From positions 2,728,001 to 2,792,000 of the forward strand of contig JBAJFE010000005.1 in the NCBI GenBank assembly GCA_037903355.1: 64,000 bases of DNA, read 5' to 3'. The notes beneath the pieces are model-generated. The model worked only from the letters and a program-made list of their open reading frames with translations. It was not told the origin of the DNA and made no database searches. Position numbers and translations under genes: made by a program. Source of the DNA: Trichuris trichiura. Lineage: Eukaryota; Nematoda; Enoplea; Trichinellida; Trichuridae. Positions within the stretch are counted from its first letter, which is position 1, and each line of letters starts with the position of its first letter. Shown here piece by piece: positions 27,301-39,964 of the stretch.

Positions 27301-30300
27301 CAGGCTTCAGCGATGGCACAACACGCAGCGCAATGCACGGGTCAACTGCGAACAAAAATGCTGTGTAAAGAGAGGAATTTTATGATTAGGAAGATCAAAG
27401 AAGCGCTTTACGTAAAGTTCAACCCCAATATCAACAGGGACAGTGGCATTGCAGTTAGTGACTCCTGGACAAACATCACCAGGGCTACAGACTGCTGCCT
27501 GCTATAAGAATCGCCTACACAGAGACAATAACGGTGTTCCACGGTGTCTTGGGATGTATTTCCAGCCCGCCAACTGCTCTTGCCCCTCCACTTCGTTCCT
27601 TTTCTTTCCGTTCCTTTCTTTGCTCCTTTTCATCCTCCCGTTGCACCTCCTCCAGTTCCTTCCCCTATACGCCCACTCATCCTCATTTCCCTTTCCCAAC
27701 CCCTTTTTTAAACATCCAACACTCCATTCTCCATTACTCTAACCTTTCTTTACCAACCCGCCCCTTAGCCTCATTTTAACAATGTTGTTGCTCATTTAAA
27801 ACCACCCAAGTTCCCTGCGGTTTAAAGCATTAGTCCCACAAAAAGCCATGCCAATATTCCATCTGTCACTTTCATGCGCTGAAGACGGTGACAGCAGTTC
27901 CCCGAAAGCTTGGCAATATTAATAAAAGTTTGAAAGGGTAGCATAGATCCGTACCAAAATGCTAATTCACACACCCGTTAGGAGAAATTATGTTTTCAAA
28001 GCAATACAACAGCATCGCTACTATAAAACATTGATTAAGCTTCAAACCAAAGTACTATCAGTATGTACCTTAGATATAAAGTGATGCGCAGTGCAAAACT
28101 TCCACTGTATACAGACACAAATAATTATTAGAGCATCCTTAAATAAAATCTTGCTACTTATAAGCTAACAGCGATGGTTAATAGCAAATTCTTCGTAACC
28201 TGAACAAACGGTTACCCTTACTTTTATAAGCAACACTGTCACCACAGGTTATAATATTTTCTCACACACGTATAAACCTTTTATGCAAGGAACATAGCCT
28301 CTGTTCGGTATACTTTGTAAACTAACAGTGGTGACTTGGAGTGATGGTGCATCCTGGAGACTGTAAACAAGAAATTAAGGGTTAAAAACAAGAATTGTAA
28401 AAAAATAACTGATTATAGCACAAAATGAAATTGGGACAGTTTAAGAAGGACAAAAGAAGGAAATAGCAACAATGTTCAGTGAGCGATGAAAAAATGGAAA
28501 ACATGGCGGGTTAATATAGTAAACAAGCAAATGAACAAAGATGCCGACTGAAAAAAAACGAAATTCAGTAGGCAGAAAAAACACTCAGAGAGAAAGATTG
28601 AACCAACTAAAATAAGAAGTTTCTCTTATTTTATTTTTTTCTTTTTTCTCCCTTTCCTGAGTTTCTCTTATGGCAATTTCTGAAAATCAGTGTTCCTACA
28701 AACTCAGAAATGCGTAAGTAAGTATGGGCTACGACATTTAGGTTACCCAGAGGGATTTTTGAAGCACATTTTTCTTGGCTAAAACGCTGCTTGGGAAAAC
28801 AAACTTCGCTGCTAGTAGACATTGAGTAAAACGCCGGTGCAAAATATTGTCTTAAATAAACAGGCATTTTCCGCGGGAATGTACGAGCGCTGCTTGTTTA
28901 TGTGCTATTTGACTTCCAATAGACGACGAAACTGGCTCATTCATGATAGGACACTTATTATTTCATAAATCCTTGGTAAATAAAAAATGATCAAGCGAAA
29001 GACAATTTTCAGGCGACAAGAAGAAGGCTACGAGGTCTATTGCGGCACAAAACTGCAATACGCACACCTGTTTAAGCAGCTACCGGGAAACCCAGAATGT
29101 TTCAACGAATATCCAATTGGATTTGGAAAGCTCAACACAACCCGACCTTACCATAATCTCTTGGATTTCGAAGGATTGACCTACGTCGACACCTTAGGTA
29201 AAAATTCATATTCCTTCTCCATTTGAATCCATATTCAAGCATGCCACCCAGTGTTTCATTAATTTCAACGTATCAACTACCCATTAGATATATGCTAGAA
29301 TGATTGAAAAACATGATTCGAAGAGAATTAATCTAGTTTGTAAGAAATTATCAGCTTACGCGCAACGTTTGCATAGGTGTCACAGTTGGGACTTTAGTAC
29401 ATTAGGGCTGAACGAAAAATCTCGCTGACACTTAAACTGATAATAATTGTACATCTCAGCTTTCTGCCTTTTTTAACAAAGTTAGGCTTCCGAATCAAAA
29501 TTCTATGCGAGAAAAGCTGAGGATTTTTACTGTCAAATAGAAAGAAGTATCCTTTAAAGCAAACAACGTTTGGCCAATAAGGCATCAAGAAAAGCCCTTT
29601 TTCACAGACAGACGACACAATAAGGACAGCTCAGATGTCATCCCGATGTACGCAACAATATAATATAACGGATATACACTGCGAATTATAGCCGGAAGAA
29701 CAAACAAGTACGCTTAAGATGAGCAACGGTACAAAGCTTCTTCCATCATACCTTTTCTACCAACCCAAAGACATGAATAACAAAGCAATAACGACGAATA
29801 CTGCTATAAAGCATAGTATTAAGCATTTCCTGTTCCAAATGAAAGCATCAAGCCAATGGCGTTATTTTTCAGCTGTCTCGTAATTGAGTTTTGCAAACCC
29901 GCAGTCAAACAACATTTTTCGATAATTCTAGCACGCCTAAAGTTTTTCAACGCGACTCAGAACTTCTATGATCGCAGAAAAGAGATTACAAATTTAAGCA
30001 TACATGTGTTTTCCTTAAAACACATAGGTGTTTCATAGCATCCTGTTCCCTTTGCGAACTTTCGTGAAACATACCACGGCGGGCCTTAGAAGTAGGCTTG
30101 AAGTTCGCAGCCAAAAGGAGCGGGTGAAACTTAAAGTAGCATATAAAGAAAGAAACATCAAGTCGCACAACTGCACGTTCAAAAGGTACTCGATAGTACT
30201 ACTGCGTCCATTCTACAACATGCATCAATATAGACGAAGAATCAAAGTATTCCCGTCGTGCGAACCCTCTTCATTACATAAAGTAATATTGGCACTTCAT

Positions 30301-33300
30301 TGAACCGCTAAAACTATTACACGATCACGTCCATAGGAGTACGACAGAACAAGTATTGCACAAAGCTGCTTGAAAAAAGAGGAGGATTTCTGATTTAACT
30401 CGTTCAAAAAAATTAAGCAAAGCGACAAGCCATACTTCTCCACTAGTCCTCTTTAACACTAATCGCGCAAAACTATAAAACACCAAGACGAAGTGAACAG
30501 AACTTTACACAGAGAGATCAATTGCACTGAAAAAGCATCAAAAGCAGATTGCGATAACACTGTCAAACGTTACAAAATTACGTGCGCTCCTAGGAGCGTA
30601 AGCGAAAGTTCCAGCAACAACAAATGAAAGCAAATAGCTCTTCTCAGTCTTTTCTCCTTTTAAAAAGCTGTACACGCAAGACCACTAACAAAACGTCTGC
30701 TTCAGATAAAGAAGGGAGGAAGCATAAAGCGACCAAAACTGAAACACTGGACAAAGAATACCCTGGCTGCCTTCCAAAACATAACTATATGACATCTTAC
30801 AAAGGAACGACAGCCAGAACTATTCACGGCTACAAGTGTGAACGGTGGCAGGACGTCAAAATGCATAACTTCAGGGACCACCACTTTCCAGATAGAAGTG
30901 TCGCAGATGCTAACAATTTTTGCCGCAATCCAGACAAGTCCCCATGCGGACCATGGTGCTACTACAAAAATGGAACTGATCTCAAACATGAACCTTGTTT
31001 TAACACATGCGTCGAAGTGCAAGAAGATCCCTATGTCGCATGCCGACCAGGACCAATTCTTCAGTGGTCTGACAACAATATATTTCAACTAGAACCCAGG
31101 AGCAAAACGCGTACTGGGCGACAATGCGTAGAAGTATATGGAGAAGAGCAATATGCACACAACTTTAGATCACACAGGAGCGGATCCATGTGTTTGGTAA
31201 GTTCAACTTTTCACAAGTATAAATATCCGGGAATAGCCAGTGTCATCAATTTATCTGTTACGGAAGAAATATAAATTGTTTCCTTACACTTTCGCATAAA
31301 TGAAACGCCCGAAGCTTTCGCAGCCAGCCATGCTTCGTTTTCAATGATGCATCGAATCGTAGAAGACGGAGCATGACAGCCCGCGAAACCTTCGAACACT
31401 TTACTTATGAGCAAGCGTAAACAAACGAGTGCCATTTTTTGCATAACAAACATATTGAGTATTGAAGAAATTTTAAAAACGTCGGTATAAAATCTTCCAT
31501 TTTCAACTAAAGTATCAGTACATAAAACACCATCGATTCGACCTTTGGAACGCCTCGAACAGCTATATACACCGTGAAAATTACTCCCTAGCACTTATTA
31601 AAGACAAAAATAATGGAGTGGGTCAAAAACGTACTCTAACCAATGGCTTTGTAACGATTCCACCGCTATAGGTTCCAATTGACGTATGCATCAAAAGCAT
31701 GAACATATTTTGTACCGTACCTCTGAAGTAATGCAAGTTCTTCCAAACTTTTTCTTACTCGATTTTCTTGGTAACTGTTCAATCCACATCCATAGAAGAA
31801 CTGACCTATTACGCGAGAACTAATTGCTTCTCTGTAAGCATAGCAAGGAGGGAAACAGCGTAGTTGAGGAAAGGTAGTGCAATGGGCAACATTTATGAGA
31901 ACTAATCTACCAACAGACCTCATACTGAAACCAGGCATAGACGCATATACAGTCAGCCCTCGTTATCCCCGGTGTTCTATACGACGCGGTTCGTCCGGCG
32001 TGAAATAGTGGCGTCATTTTTTACACGCCAGTAGTACTTGATAAAGCCTAGAACAGTTAGTGATTGCGGGAAGCGTTTGTGGGGAGGACGCAGTCAGTGA
32101 ATCTGAGGACTTAGGTGCCATCGATGAGGAGGAGATCATGGACATAGTGAATATTGCCAAGAAATTGGAAGGTGAGGGTTTCTCCGAAATGATAGAAGAC
32201 GATATCAGGAAGCACATAGAAGATTGTAGAAAACCATTCACTGATGAGGAACTCGAGGAATTGATGCAATCACCTACGGGAAGCGATGACAACATTATGG
32301 AACATACAGGAGCTTAAACACCCGCGGACTGGACTCTGCAAAAGCTTGCTAGTATTTTCCAGTAAGCGCAGGTCTTAAAGGATATTATTGCTATATACTA
32401 TCCGTCCGTGAAACGTGGCATCATGGTTACACGAGGAATAACGGCTTTCCTTGAAGCCGTTACAAGATTTATTCCATGAAGCGAAGAAAAGGGAGATACA
32501 GCTCCCATAAAAATTTTTAAACAAAGCTCCAGCAGCTGGGGAACCTAACATTTTAAGGCGAGAAGTTTTGCTAGCAACAAGTTCAAGAAACCTTAGGACT
32601 GGCTGTTCTCCAGGAGAGCTGCATGTAGCTACAGAAAACGGGGAAATTTATACATGATGCCCGAAACATTTCTGCCGTAGACGTTATGCGCTATGTGCAT
32701 GTGTTCTGTGTGATGTTCACTATTTCTGCTTAAGTGAGCCTATGTATTTTATATTTCGCCTGCTCTGTACCCATTCCGCGCACCAGTACACGACTTAGCT
32801 CATTAAAGCAAGGCGATTCTCACTTGTTTAGAGAAATAGAATCTTACTTTCATCCTTTCTTGTATCTAACTGCCTAGACTCTGATGGCTAAGTCCACTGG
32901 ACAAGCGCAGTTTCATTGATGTCTTTATCTCCTGGCTAGATTCCGTAGTACTAAGCTTCGAAGGATTACTAGGTATGATAACTGTTCCGGAAGGAATTCA
33001 AGGGGGCAGGGCGAAATACAGGGGCTAGAGTATATGCTATTTCGTGTGTTTAATAGGGTAAAAATTTTTTGCGGCTTTGCTACCCGTTCGTTAAATTAAC
33101 GTTTATTTTTAAACGTTAATCCGCGGAGCTTTCGGGCCTCCTCTGGGCCGTCATCAGCGCTGTGTGCCGCCCGTCGGGTCGGTCAATATGTTAGCAAGCC
33201 GCTCTGTCCGACCGACCTAGGTGGGGACCTCAGCCGTCAGGTCCATCTTGACCCGTCGGGCCTTGGTCCCAACTAGTCAGTCACACTTTGCAGCAAGCAC

Positions 33301-36231
33301 CCAACCGACCTTCCACGAAGGCAGGCTTGCTAGCATAATGACCGACCCAACGGACGGCACAGTTAGCGCTTATGACGGGCCCCGGTGAGGCCTGAAAGCT
33401 TCGCGGGTTAAACGTTTGGAAATAAACGTTTTTAACGAAGGGGTAGCAAAGCCGCAAAAAATTTTTATTCTGAATAACGCACCCATTAGCATGGAGAGAA
33501 GAAAAAAGAAGAATGTTTAATGGGGTATCCTATATAACGCGGATCCAGCTTAGCGCGGTAAAACGCTCAAACTTTTGGACGAGTTAAGCGTGGATAACGA
33601 GGGCCGGCTGCAATTAAATTGAATGATAACAAACACCAACGCATTTAACGAAAAAGACAAAATAGACGGAACGCCATGAATTCAATCAACAAGTGACAAC
33701 AAGCAATATCAAGGCTGAAATGCAAAAGCATCTTTGTTTCAAAGGCATTCAATATCTGGAATCCGTAAATCCAGAAATTCCCCCCTCAACAAGGTCATAA
33801 ATTTGTAAGCGTTCTCCAATCATTCAGGATAACAATCTGAACGCTTAAGCTTTCGAGTTTCCCGTCTGACGGAAGCTTTTACGTTTTCCTAAATTGACCT
33901 CTACCCCATTTGGACAATGGACAACCCTTAAGAACTCGTATCCGCATGACCAACTGCTCGTAAACCGCTACTATACATAAGGAAAAAGGAAACTGTTAGT
34001 CAAACTTAAATATTATTCAATCTTTTACTGACGAAATAAATATAACACTAATAAACAGCCATACATATTTAAAAAACTGTAATACCGATGTACAATTTTT
34101 GGTTCTGTCATTACTAAAAACATTAAGCTATACACCTGTTCGACCCTCTCATGGTGAACACATGAGTAAAGGTAGATAGTGGAGTGTTACGGCAAAACAT
34201 GTTCAGTTCATTCATGCAATAGCTTTAGAATCAGCTCAATCACTGGAATTATGTCTCAGCTTAACGTAGAACGCTTTCTAAAAAGCGTATTAATTTTCCT
34301 CATAAAGTTCATCTGAAACATCTCACATGAAAATTCAAGGCAAGAAATAAAGAAAGAGCAACCAAGTTAAGAAAAATTAAACTCTGAAATACTTCGTCCG
34401 GTGAAAGCTACAGTCTATACACCGAATGGTCTACTATACCTGAATGATGCCACCTGAAAGTACTCGCTAATTGTAGCATGTGCTAAAAGTATAAGAAGTA
34501 AAGTCTTCAATGTAAACGGCACTCATAAGACAAAACCATTATAATAAGCAGTTCTTTCAACAAGGAAAACAATATACATTGTGAAACGGACTAGAGAGCT
34601 CAGACACGCTTTAAGGACAAACTTGGAAAATAACAAAAGATATACATTAATTCATTAAATCGAAATTCATCAGCACAAATTTAGGAAGAGGAATCGCACA
34701 GTTACATTGGTCCAATGTGTTACATCAATGCTACCGCAAGAGAACCCTGCTATTACGCCTGTGAACATCGCAACCTGTTTTGCATTGATAGAGATCACAT
34801 GCTCAACATAGAATACAATGGTCCAAAAAATAAGACTATCTATGGTGAAGATTGCATCAGTTGGTCACATATGATGGACTATGCCAGGAGAGGAGAAATG
34901 AACCATCAGTGGAAATGGATATTCCAAGATACGAGAGCGTCAGCCCTACCAGAGCTATTTTCTAAGCCTATGGAACACAACCAATGTCTCAATATCTTAA
35001 CTCTAATCAAAGATCAAGCGAGCTACTATAAATTTCCAGGAATCGATCCAATCATTCTGAAAGGCCCTATTTGCTTTGTCAATTTCAAGAGCTTCATCAT
35101 GCCGCAACCGTGCTTTCGGACCTGTGAAGATATGTCAATTGAAGAGAACAATTGCATAGAAAACGCGACCATCCAGTTAGACAGCATTTGACTCTCCATT
35201 TGTGAACCGTTGAAAATTGTTTCTTTTCAGAACAGCAGTATACACTGGATTTCGTAATCGTACCAAAACGGGAAAGCCGTGTAAGCGGTGGGACGAAAGA
35301 GTGTTAGATTATAAAGTCCCGTGGGAAATCACCGGACCCTTACACAATTACTGCAGAAATTATGGTGAATATGAACATGGCCCATGGTGTTATGTTTTCG
35401 ACAAAGGAGTTGAAAGAGAAGCGTGTTTCGACGTTTGCCCCAAAGGCAAAACTTTAGTAAGACACAAAGAAGCTGACCACAACTGGCATTATGACACGTG
35501 CACTGAGCATTCAGACTGCTGCCAAGGTAAGTCATTTCTTCGGACAGTATTAAGTTTTCTCGCTGAGATGCACAGTAACTACTTTGTTTCTCAGAGTAGA
35601 AACAGTTACCCCTACACATATAATCAAACTGAAGGCAGTAAGTTTTATAAAGGCTTTGTAGGCTCACATGCTTGCGGTTAAGGACCACATGTGTGTTTGC
35701 ATTAGACCCGTTTACTCCTTACAGCTTTACGTAATCAGCACTGAAGGAAGTTCAAGTAACATTCTATAATTTGCAGATGCAGAGACAGTAATAATTGAAG
35801 CCCCTAAGAAAGAAGAAAAATATAGTGAGATTTTATCAGAGCTGGACAAGATTTGGCCTGATCCAAGCAAAGAAATCGCAGAGATAATGTTAAGACAGGA
35901 CGAAGACGAAGAAAAGGAAAACAAGTTGATAATGTATTTTGGTATTTACGCAGTTAGTCACTTATTTGTTTGTATTTGTTGGATTTGGTGGATTAATCGC
36001 GGTCCAGATCCAGAGAAAGAACGTCAAAACTTGGAAGTAGAAGAAGAGAAAGAACGCTTGAAGGAAGTTGCGGAATCATTGGCCAAGAAAACGAAAAAAC
36101 CTCGCCGTAGACCTAGTGGAAGTTTTAGTGATTCAGGCAAATCGAAAAGTCGAGAATGGTTTTCAAGATTGCGACGCAGTCGGCCATCTGCACCGGAGCC
36201 TCCACAGAGTGTTGGCCAAACAAACTTCTAG
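24309..36231 (+). CDS. Multi-kringle type I membrane protein, six exons
   Basis: Exons 24309-25753, 29013-29197, 30706-31196, 34685-35175, 35231-35526 and 35777-36231 join with GT/AG ends and matching phase into 1,120 residues. All donors are GTAAG- or GTAAA-like except exon 4, which uses GTTAGA. The first ATG in frame is at 24309; residues 1-24 form a signal peptide (hydrophobic APLCVLLLSF). The ectodomain is cysteine-rich. Clear kringles lie at about 565-645 (NFCRNPDKSPCGPWCYY) and 862-940 (NYCRNY...GPWCYV); divergent kringle-like modules end in motifs such as EPCYKIC, EPCFPVC, EPCYYAC and QPCFRTC. A membrane segment follows at about 1020-1042, then a 78-residue basic, serine- and proline-containing tail. 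Kringles bind proteins, lysine or lipids; the ligand here is unknown. Introns 1 and 3 are swollen by transposons. I do not recognise a named ortholog. An AATAAA lies near 36,837. Confidence 0.8.
25838..25866 (-). ncRNA. Hammerhead-like core, left arm of element B
   Basis: Minus strand CTGAAGA, GGGA/TCCC stem II, GAAA. Confidence 0.4.
27879..27907 (+). ncRNA. Hammerhead-like core, right arm of element B
   Basis: CTGAAGA and GAAA with the same spacing as the left arm; stem II is weaker. Confidence 0.35.
33130..33157 (-). ncRNA. Hammerhead-like core, left arm of element C
   Basis: Minus strand CTGATGA, GGCC/GGCC stem II with a seven-nucleotide loop, then GAAA. One of the best-formed cores in the window. 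Confidence 0.45.
33369..33397 (+). ncRNA. Hammerhead-like core, right arm of element C (mutated)
   Basis: Reads CTTATGA in place of CTGATGA, a change at a core position that should abolish activity; GAAA is kept. Confidence 0.3.
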
Positions 36232-38459
36232 TAACATAATTATATTGTTCTCCATTGTGCAATTATTCAGTAAACAACAAAAATGTTATTCTTATTGCTT
36301 TTCATTTCAAATCAATGCAGGATTGTCGTCCGCTGTTGTTTCCGATGCTGACGAAAACGTTCCAATGCTTGCAAGGAGAGCAGGGATCGATTAATTGCGT
36401 TTTCAGCCGTATCGCATTCTTTTCGCATAAAAGTAATAGAATTGCTTCCTCATGCCAGCAATGTCGCCAGTCGGAGAAGATGAGAGCTTACGACATGCCG
36501 AAGCTGAGTGCGTATAAAACACCTTATCCGTGACTGCTTCAAAATCCAAACTCGTGCGAAAAGCAGCTTTCTGACCATACAATCTGAACATTGTTCGTAT
36601 ATTTCCGGGATATTGAAGGTATGCGTGAAAGAAAAAAGACAGAAACGGTGGTTCAATTAGCATCAACGTTTTACCAAAGTGCAGCTCGTTTAGCTTGTTA
36701 AAAATAGATTGTTCGTCGTGGATCTCGTTCTACCGTATGAATAGGAGCCTGAAGTTCGCTAGTATAGTAGGAACGCCCCAGTCATAGTATTGGTCACATA
36801 GGGGTGCTGCAGTCGTTGAGGTAACTGATCAGTGGAATAAAGGAAAAATTATTGCTTTTAGCGTTCACGATTGTATCTTCAATGTAAAGCGCAAATACTG
36901 CAAGCCATATACAAGGACATTGGAAACCCTTCCGTTGTATTTTCAATAGATCAGATTGCTTGTATTGTCCACAGTTGCTAAAATAACATTATTTTCGCTC
37001 GCGCAAAAATTGAGCAGGCCTACAAAGCAAAGTTAACTAACTTTGCTTTACACTCTAAAACCAATACATTCTGCCTACCCGCCGCACCAATTCAGAGCAA
37101 AGAAAACCTTTGACCGCCCTTAAAAAAGCAGTTTGATCACTAAAAAAAACTCAATGCTAACGCAAGATTTACCGTCCGCAATGCGTTTTTCTCCTTTCTC
37201 AGCTGTTCTGTCAGATTAGACTCTAACTACATAACTGTTCATAACAGTCATACAGAACTGTTATGAACAGTTATGTAGTTAGAGTCTAATCTTAGTTCAA
37301 TGAAAAGAGGAAAGGAAAACGGTTAACTTCTTTACTATAGATAACAGGAAGAAAGTCCACTGCAGATTGAAAAAACTTTGTAACAGGAGAACGTCAAGCT
37401 GTAAACTTGTTTATTCCGTATGGTAACGGACGTTCACTGTGTACACCCAAAATATGCAGCTTTTCCGGTATGACCATAATTCATCCTCAGCGAAAATCAA
37501 CCCAATCACCTGGTCACGTTTTCTCGAGACTGTACATGTGCAAGAAATAGTCACTGCCATAAAGAATGATTCTACAACAGTAAACTCAATCTGAATATAG
37601 TGATACGGGTAATAAGCACAGCTTATTACTTCAGTCCGTAAATCACTTCACGCCACCAACCCAATCTAACCAATATGCGTTAAGCCATGCTACAATATAT
37701 TTATATCGCAATTGTTAGCTTACCTCTAAGAAAGCTTCCACAGGTTGTCTACATTCTTATTACGGCAAACAACATAGCTACTTATGTGTTAAGCCATTCG
37801 ATGAAGGCAACGGTCGCGCAATACAAGGAAGGTGAAAGGTCAATTAAGTAAAGAAATAAAAAACGAACAGACTAACGATTCTCATTGTTCTATAATATAA
37901 GTATTACTTGCATTGATTGCTAGCCTGTTGCTACATCTGTCACCGAAAGATCCATGAAAATCTCCTTTTAAAGTATGCCTTTGATCATTTATTGTAACGC
38001 TAATTATCTTGTCTGCCTTGTATATATCAATTTCGGATCTCCCACTTGTGAAGCTGGAGTAACCCATGGGAAACCAATACCTAAAACCAAAGGGCTGACA
38101 TAGCATAATCGAAATTATTATGGACAGACAGCCAGTAACTGAACAGCCTTTCTATTACTGCTGTTCATGACAAGTTGAAAAATGTCCTGAATTTTACAAG
38201 ATACTTAACGAGAAATGCTTCTGTGATACGACGTAAAACCGCCTGAAGCAACACAGGCAAGAGGGATCACTTAATAAAAAGGCATTTGACGATCTCATAA
38301 GGTCTGCAATCTATAATAATGGGGTCATCGCGTAAATGAAGTGAAGATTTTTCAATAGTTTTTTAATTGGCGAAAACGTTTAGAAACACTTTTCCGCTCT
38401 GAAAAGAAGTCTAAGCGTTTGTGATTGCAATACGCGGTTGCATTGCAAACGAGTGGAAA
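36232..38459. other. 3' flank of the kringle gene; intergenic
   Basis: Contains the likely 3' untranslated region (AATAAA near 36,837) and the palindrome listed separately. No other gene recognised. Confidence 0.4.
37213..37292. repeat. Perfect palindrome with 36-bp arms
   Basis: Arms 37,213-37,248 and 37,257-37,292 are exact reverse complements around the 8-nt loop CATACAGA. A single-armed relative (CCGTTATGAACAGTTATGTA) lies at about 39,685, just outside Tigger copy 3. Confidence 0.9.
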
Positions 38460-38461
38460 TA

Positions 38462-39664
38462 CAGTCGGCCCTCGTTATCCGCATGGTTCTATACAACGCG
38501 GTTTGTCCGGGGTGAAGTAGTGACATTATCTTTTACACGGCAGCACACGAGATAAAGCCCAGAACAGTTAGTTGTCGCTGGAAGCGTTTGTGAGGAAGAC
38601 ACAGTCAGTGAATGAGAGGACTTAGGTGCCATCGATGAGGAGAAGGTCATGGACATAGTGAATATTTCCAAAGAAGTGCGAAGTGAGGGTTTCTCTGACA
38701 TGACAGAAGACGATATCAGGGAGAACTTAGAAGTTTGTGGAAAAACGTTCACCAATGAGGAACTTGAGGAACTAATGAAATCACCTACGGGAAGCGACTA
38801 CGACGTTATAGAAGATACAGACGCTCAGATACCCTCGGATTGGACACTACAAAAGCTTGCCAGTATTTTCCGGCAAGGTCAGGTCTTAAAGAATATGATT
38901 GCTGAATACGATCCATCCATGGAACGTGGCAGCATGGTTACATGAGGAATAACGAGTTCGTTGAAGCCGCTACAACATTTATTCGATGAAGCAAAGAAAA
39001 GGGAGAGACAGTTTCGCCTAAGAACATTTTTAAATAAAGCTGCGGCAGCTGCGAAGACTAACATTTTAAGGCGATAAGTTTCGCTGCCAACAAGTTCTCA
39101 GAAAGCGGTAGGAAAGGCCGTTCTCCAGGGAATCTGCGCCCACCTACAGAAAGTGGGGAGACTGATTCCTGATGCGCGAAACCTTTCCGCCGTAAAGCTT
39201 TCGCTCAGTGTGGATGTGTTCTGTAAGATGTTCCTTATTTCTGCTTAATTGCTACTATGTATTTTATATTTCCTCTTCTCTGTACCCATTTGGCGCATCA
39301 GTACATCTTTAGGTCATTAGCTCATTAAAGCAAGGTGATTCCCAAATGTTTAAAGAAAGTGCATCTCACTTTCTTCCTTTTTTGTACCTAACGGCCTGGA
39401 ATCGGATGGCTGGTTCCATTGTACAAGTGCAGTCTCATTGATATCTTTATTTCGTGGTTAGATTCCGTAGTACCAAACTTCGAAGGATTACTAGGCATGA
39501 TAGCCGTTCAGGAAGGAATTCGAGAGGGCAGGACGAAATACGCCGCTAGAATGTAAGCTATTTGGCCTTTTTCATAAGGTATCCATCAAAACGCGGATTC
39601 AGTTTAACGCGGTGAAACGCTCAAAATTTTGGACGAATTAATCGCGGGTAACGAGGACCAGCTG
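38462..39664 (+). mobile_element. Tigger/pogo-like deletion derivative, copy 3
   Basis: TA-flanked ends with CAGTCGGCCCTCGTTATCCG at the left and the inverse ending GAGGACCAGCTG at the right. The internal transposase C-terminal remnant (38,649-38,945; DIVNISKEVRSEG, SDWTLQKLASIFRQGQVL) is open for 98 codons but lacks the catalytic core. Same deletion junction as copies 1 and 2. Confidence 0.8.
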
Positions 39665-39964
39665 TATACCCCTAAGTCATACACAACCGTTATGAACAGT
39701 TATGTAGTCAACTTTATTATCTTTTTTTTTACTATCACCCAGTAAATTGCATATTGAATTTCTCCTGGCATTGGTAATAGTTGAAGTCATCGTAAATTAT
39801 TTCTACCGATGGATTGAGATACGCAGTTGAATGGTGATTTAATTTACAGTAATAAGTCGTTTCAAAAGTGCCATACGTTGGCATTCTATGATTAAATTTA
39901 ATATTACCTACCTACGACCTACGACTTCAGGCACGTCTTTAAGCGAGCAATTTATTTTTTAAGT

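Larger units (their letters stand above)
25784..28004 (+). mobile_element. Penelope-like element B, broken, in kringle-gene intron 1
   Basis: Flanked by a perfect 12-bp duplication TACAACAGCATC (25,772-25,783 and 28,005-28,016). Inverted arms lie at about 25,784-25,870 and 27,875-27,965, each with a hammerhead-like core. Between them is a plus-strand reverse transcriptase in fragments: YGLPKCHK (about 26.05 kb), ASYDVKNL (26.25), the VDD motif (26.55), then KPTHSDKYVEYRSHH (26.73). A GIY-YIG endonuclease follows (VIYEIQCACSASYIG, about 27.12-27.17). The N terminus is missing, the tyrosine codon of YVDD is replaced by TAA (about 26,547), and the frame breaks just after YIG. The C-terminal end (27.36-27.51) and a pyrimidine-rich 3' region (27.58-27.78) match element A. 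It cannot encode a working enzyme. Confidence 0.85.
33061..33513. mobile_element. Foldback element C nested in Tigger copy 2
   Basis: Inverted arms at about 33,061-33,215 and 33,330-33,475 surround about 120 bp with further inverted words (GACGGGTC-type). The flanks 33,047-33,060 and 33,514-33,527 are a 14-bp repeat with one mismatch (TGTTTAAT core), and removing C restores alignment with Tigger copy 3. The outer arm sequence GCTACCCGTTC is shared with elements A and B, linking it to the Penelope family. No coding remnant. Confidence 0.8.
31950..33610 (+). mobile_element. Tigger/pogo-like deletion derivative, copy 2
   Basis: Left end CAGTCAGCCCTCGTTATCC follows a TA; the right end is the matching inverted repeat ending GAGGGCCGGCTG, with the trailing TA changed to CA. 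It carries the least decayed C-terminal transposase remnant of the three copies (32,060-32,317, 85 codons, with EEEIMDIVNIAKKLEG and DEELEELMQSPTGSDD). The catalytic domain is absent. It lies in intron 3 of the kringle gene and is itself interrupted near its 3' end by foldback element C. Confidence 0.8.

Noticed and set aside
27502..27779. Overlapping frames in the pyrimidine-rich tract
   Set aside because: This is the non-coding 3' region of element B, with low-complexity composition.
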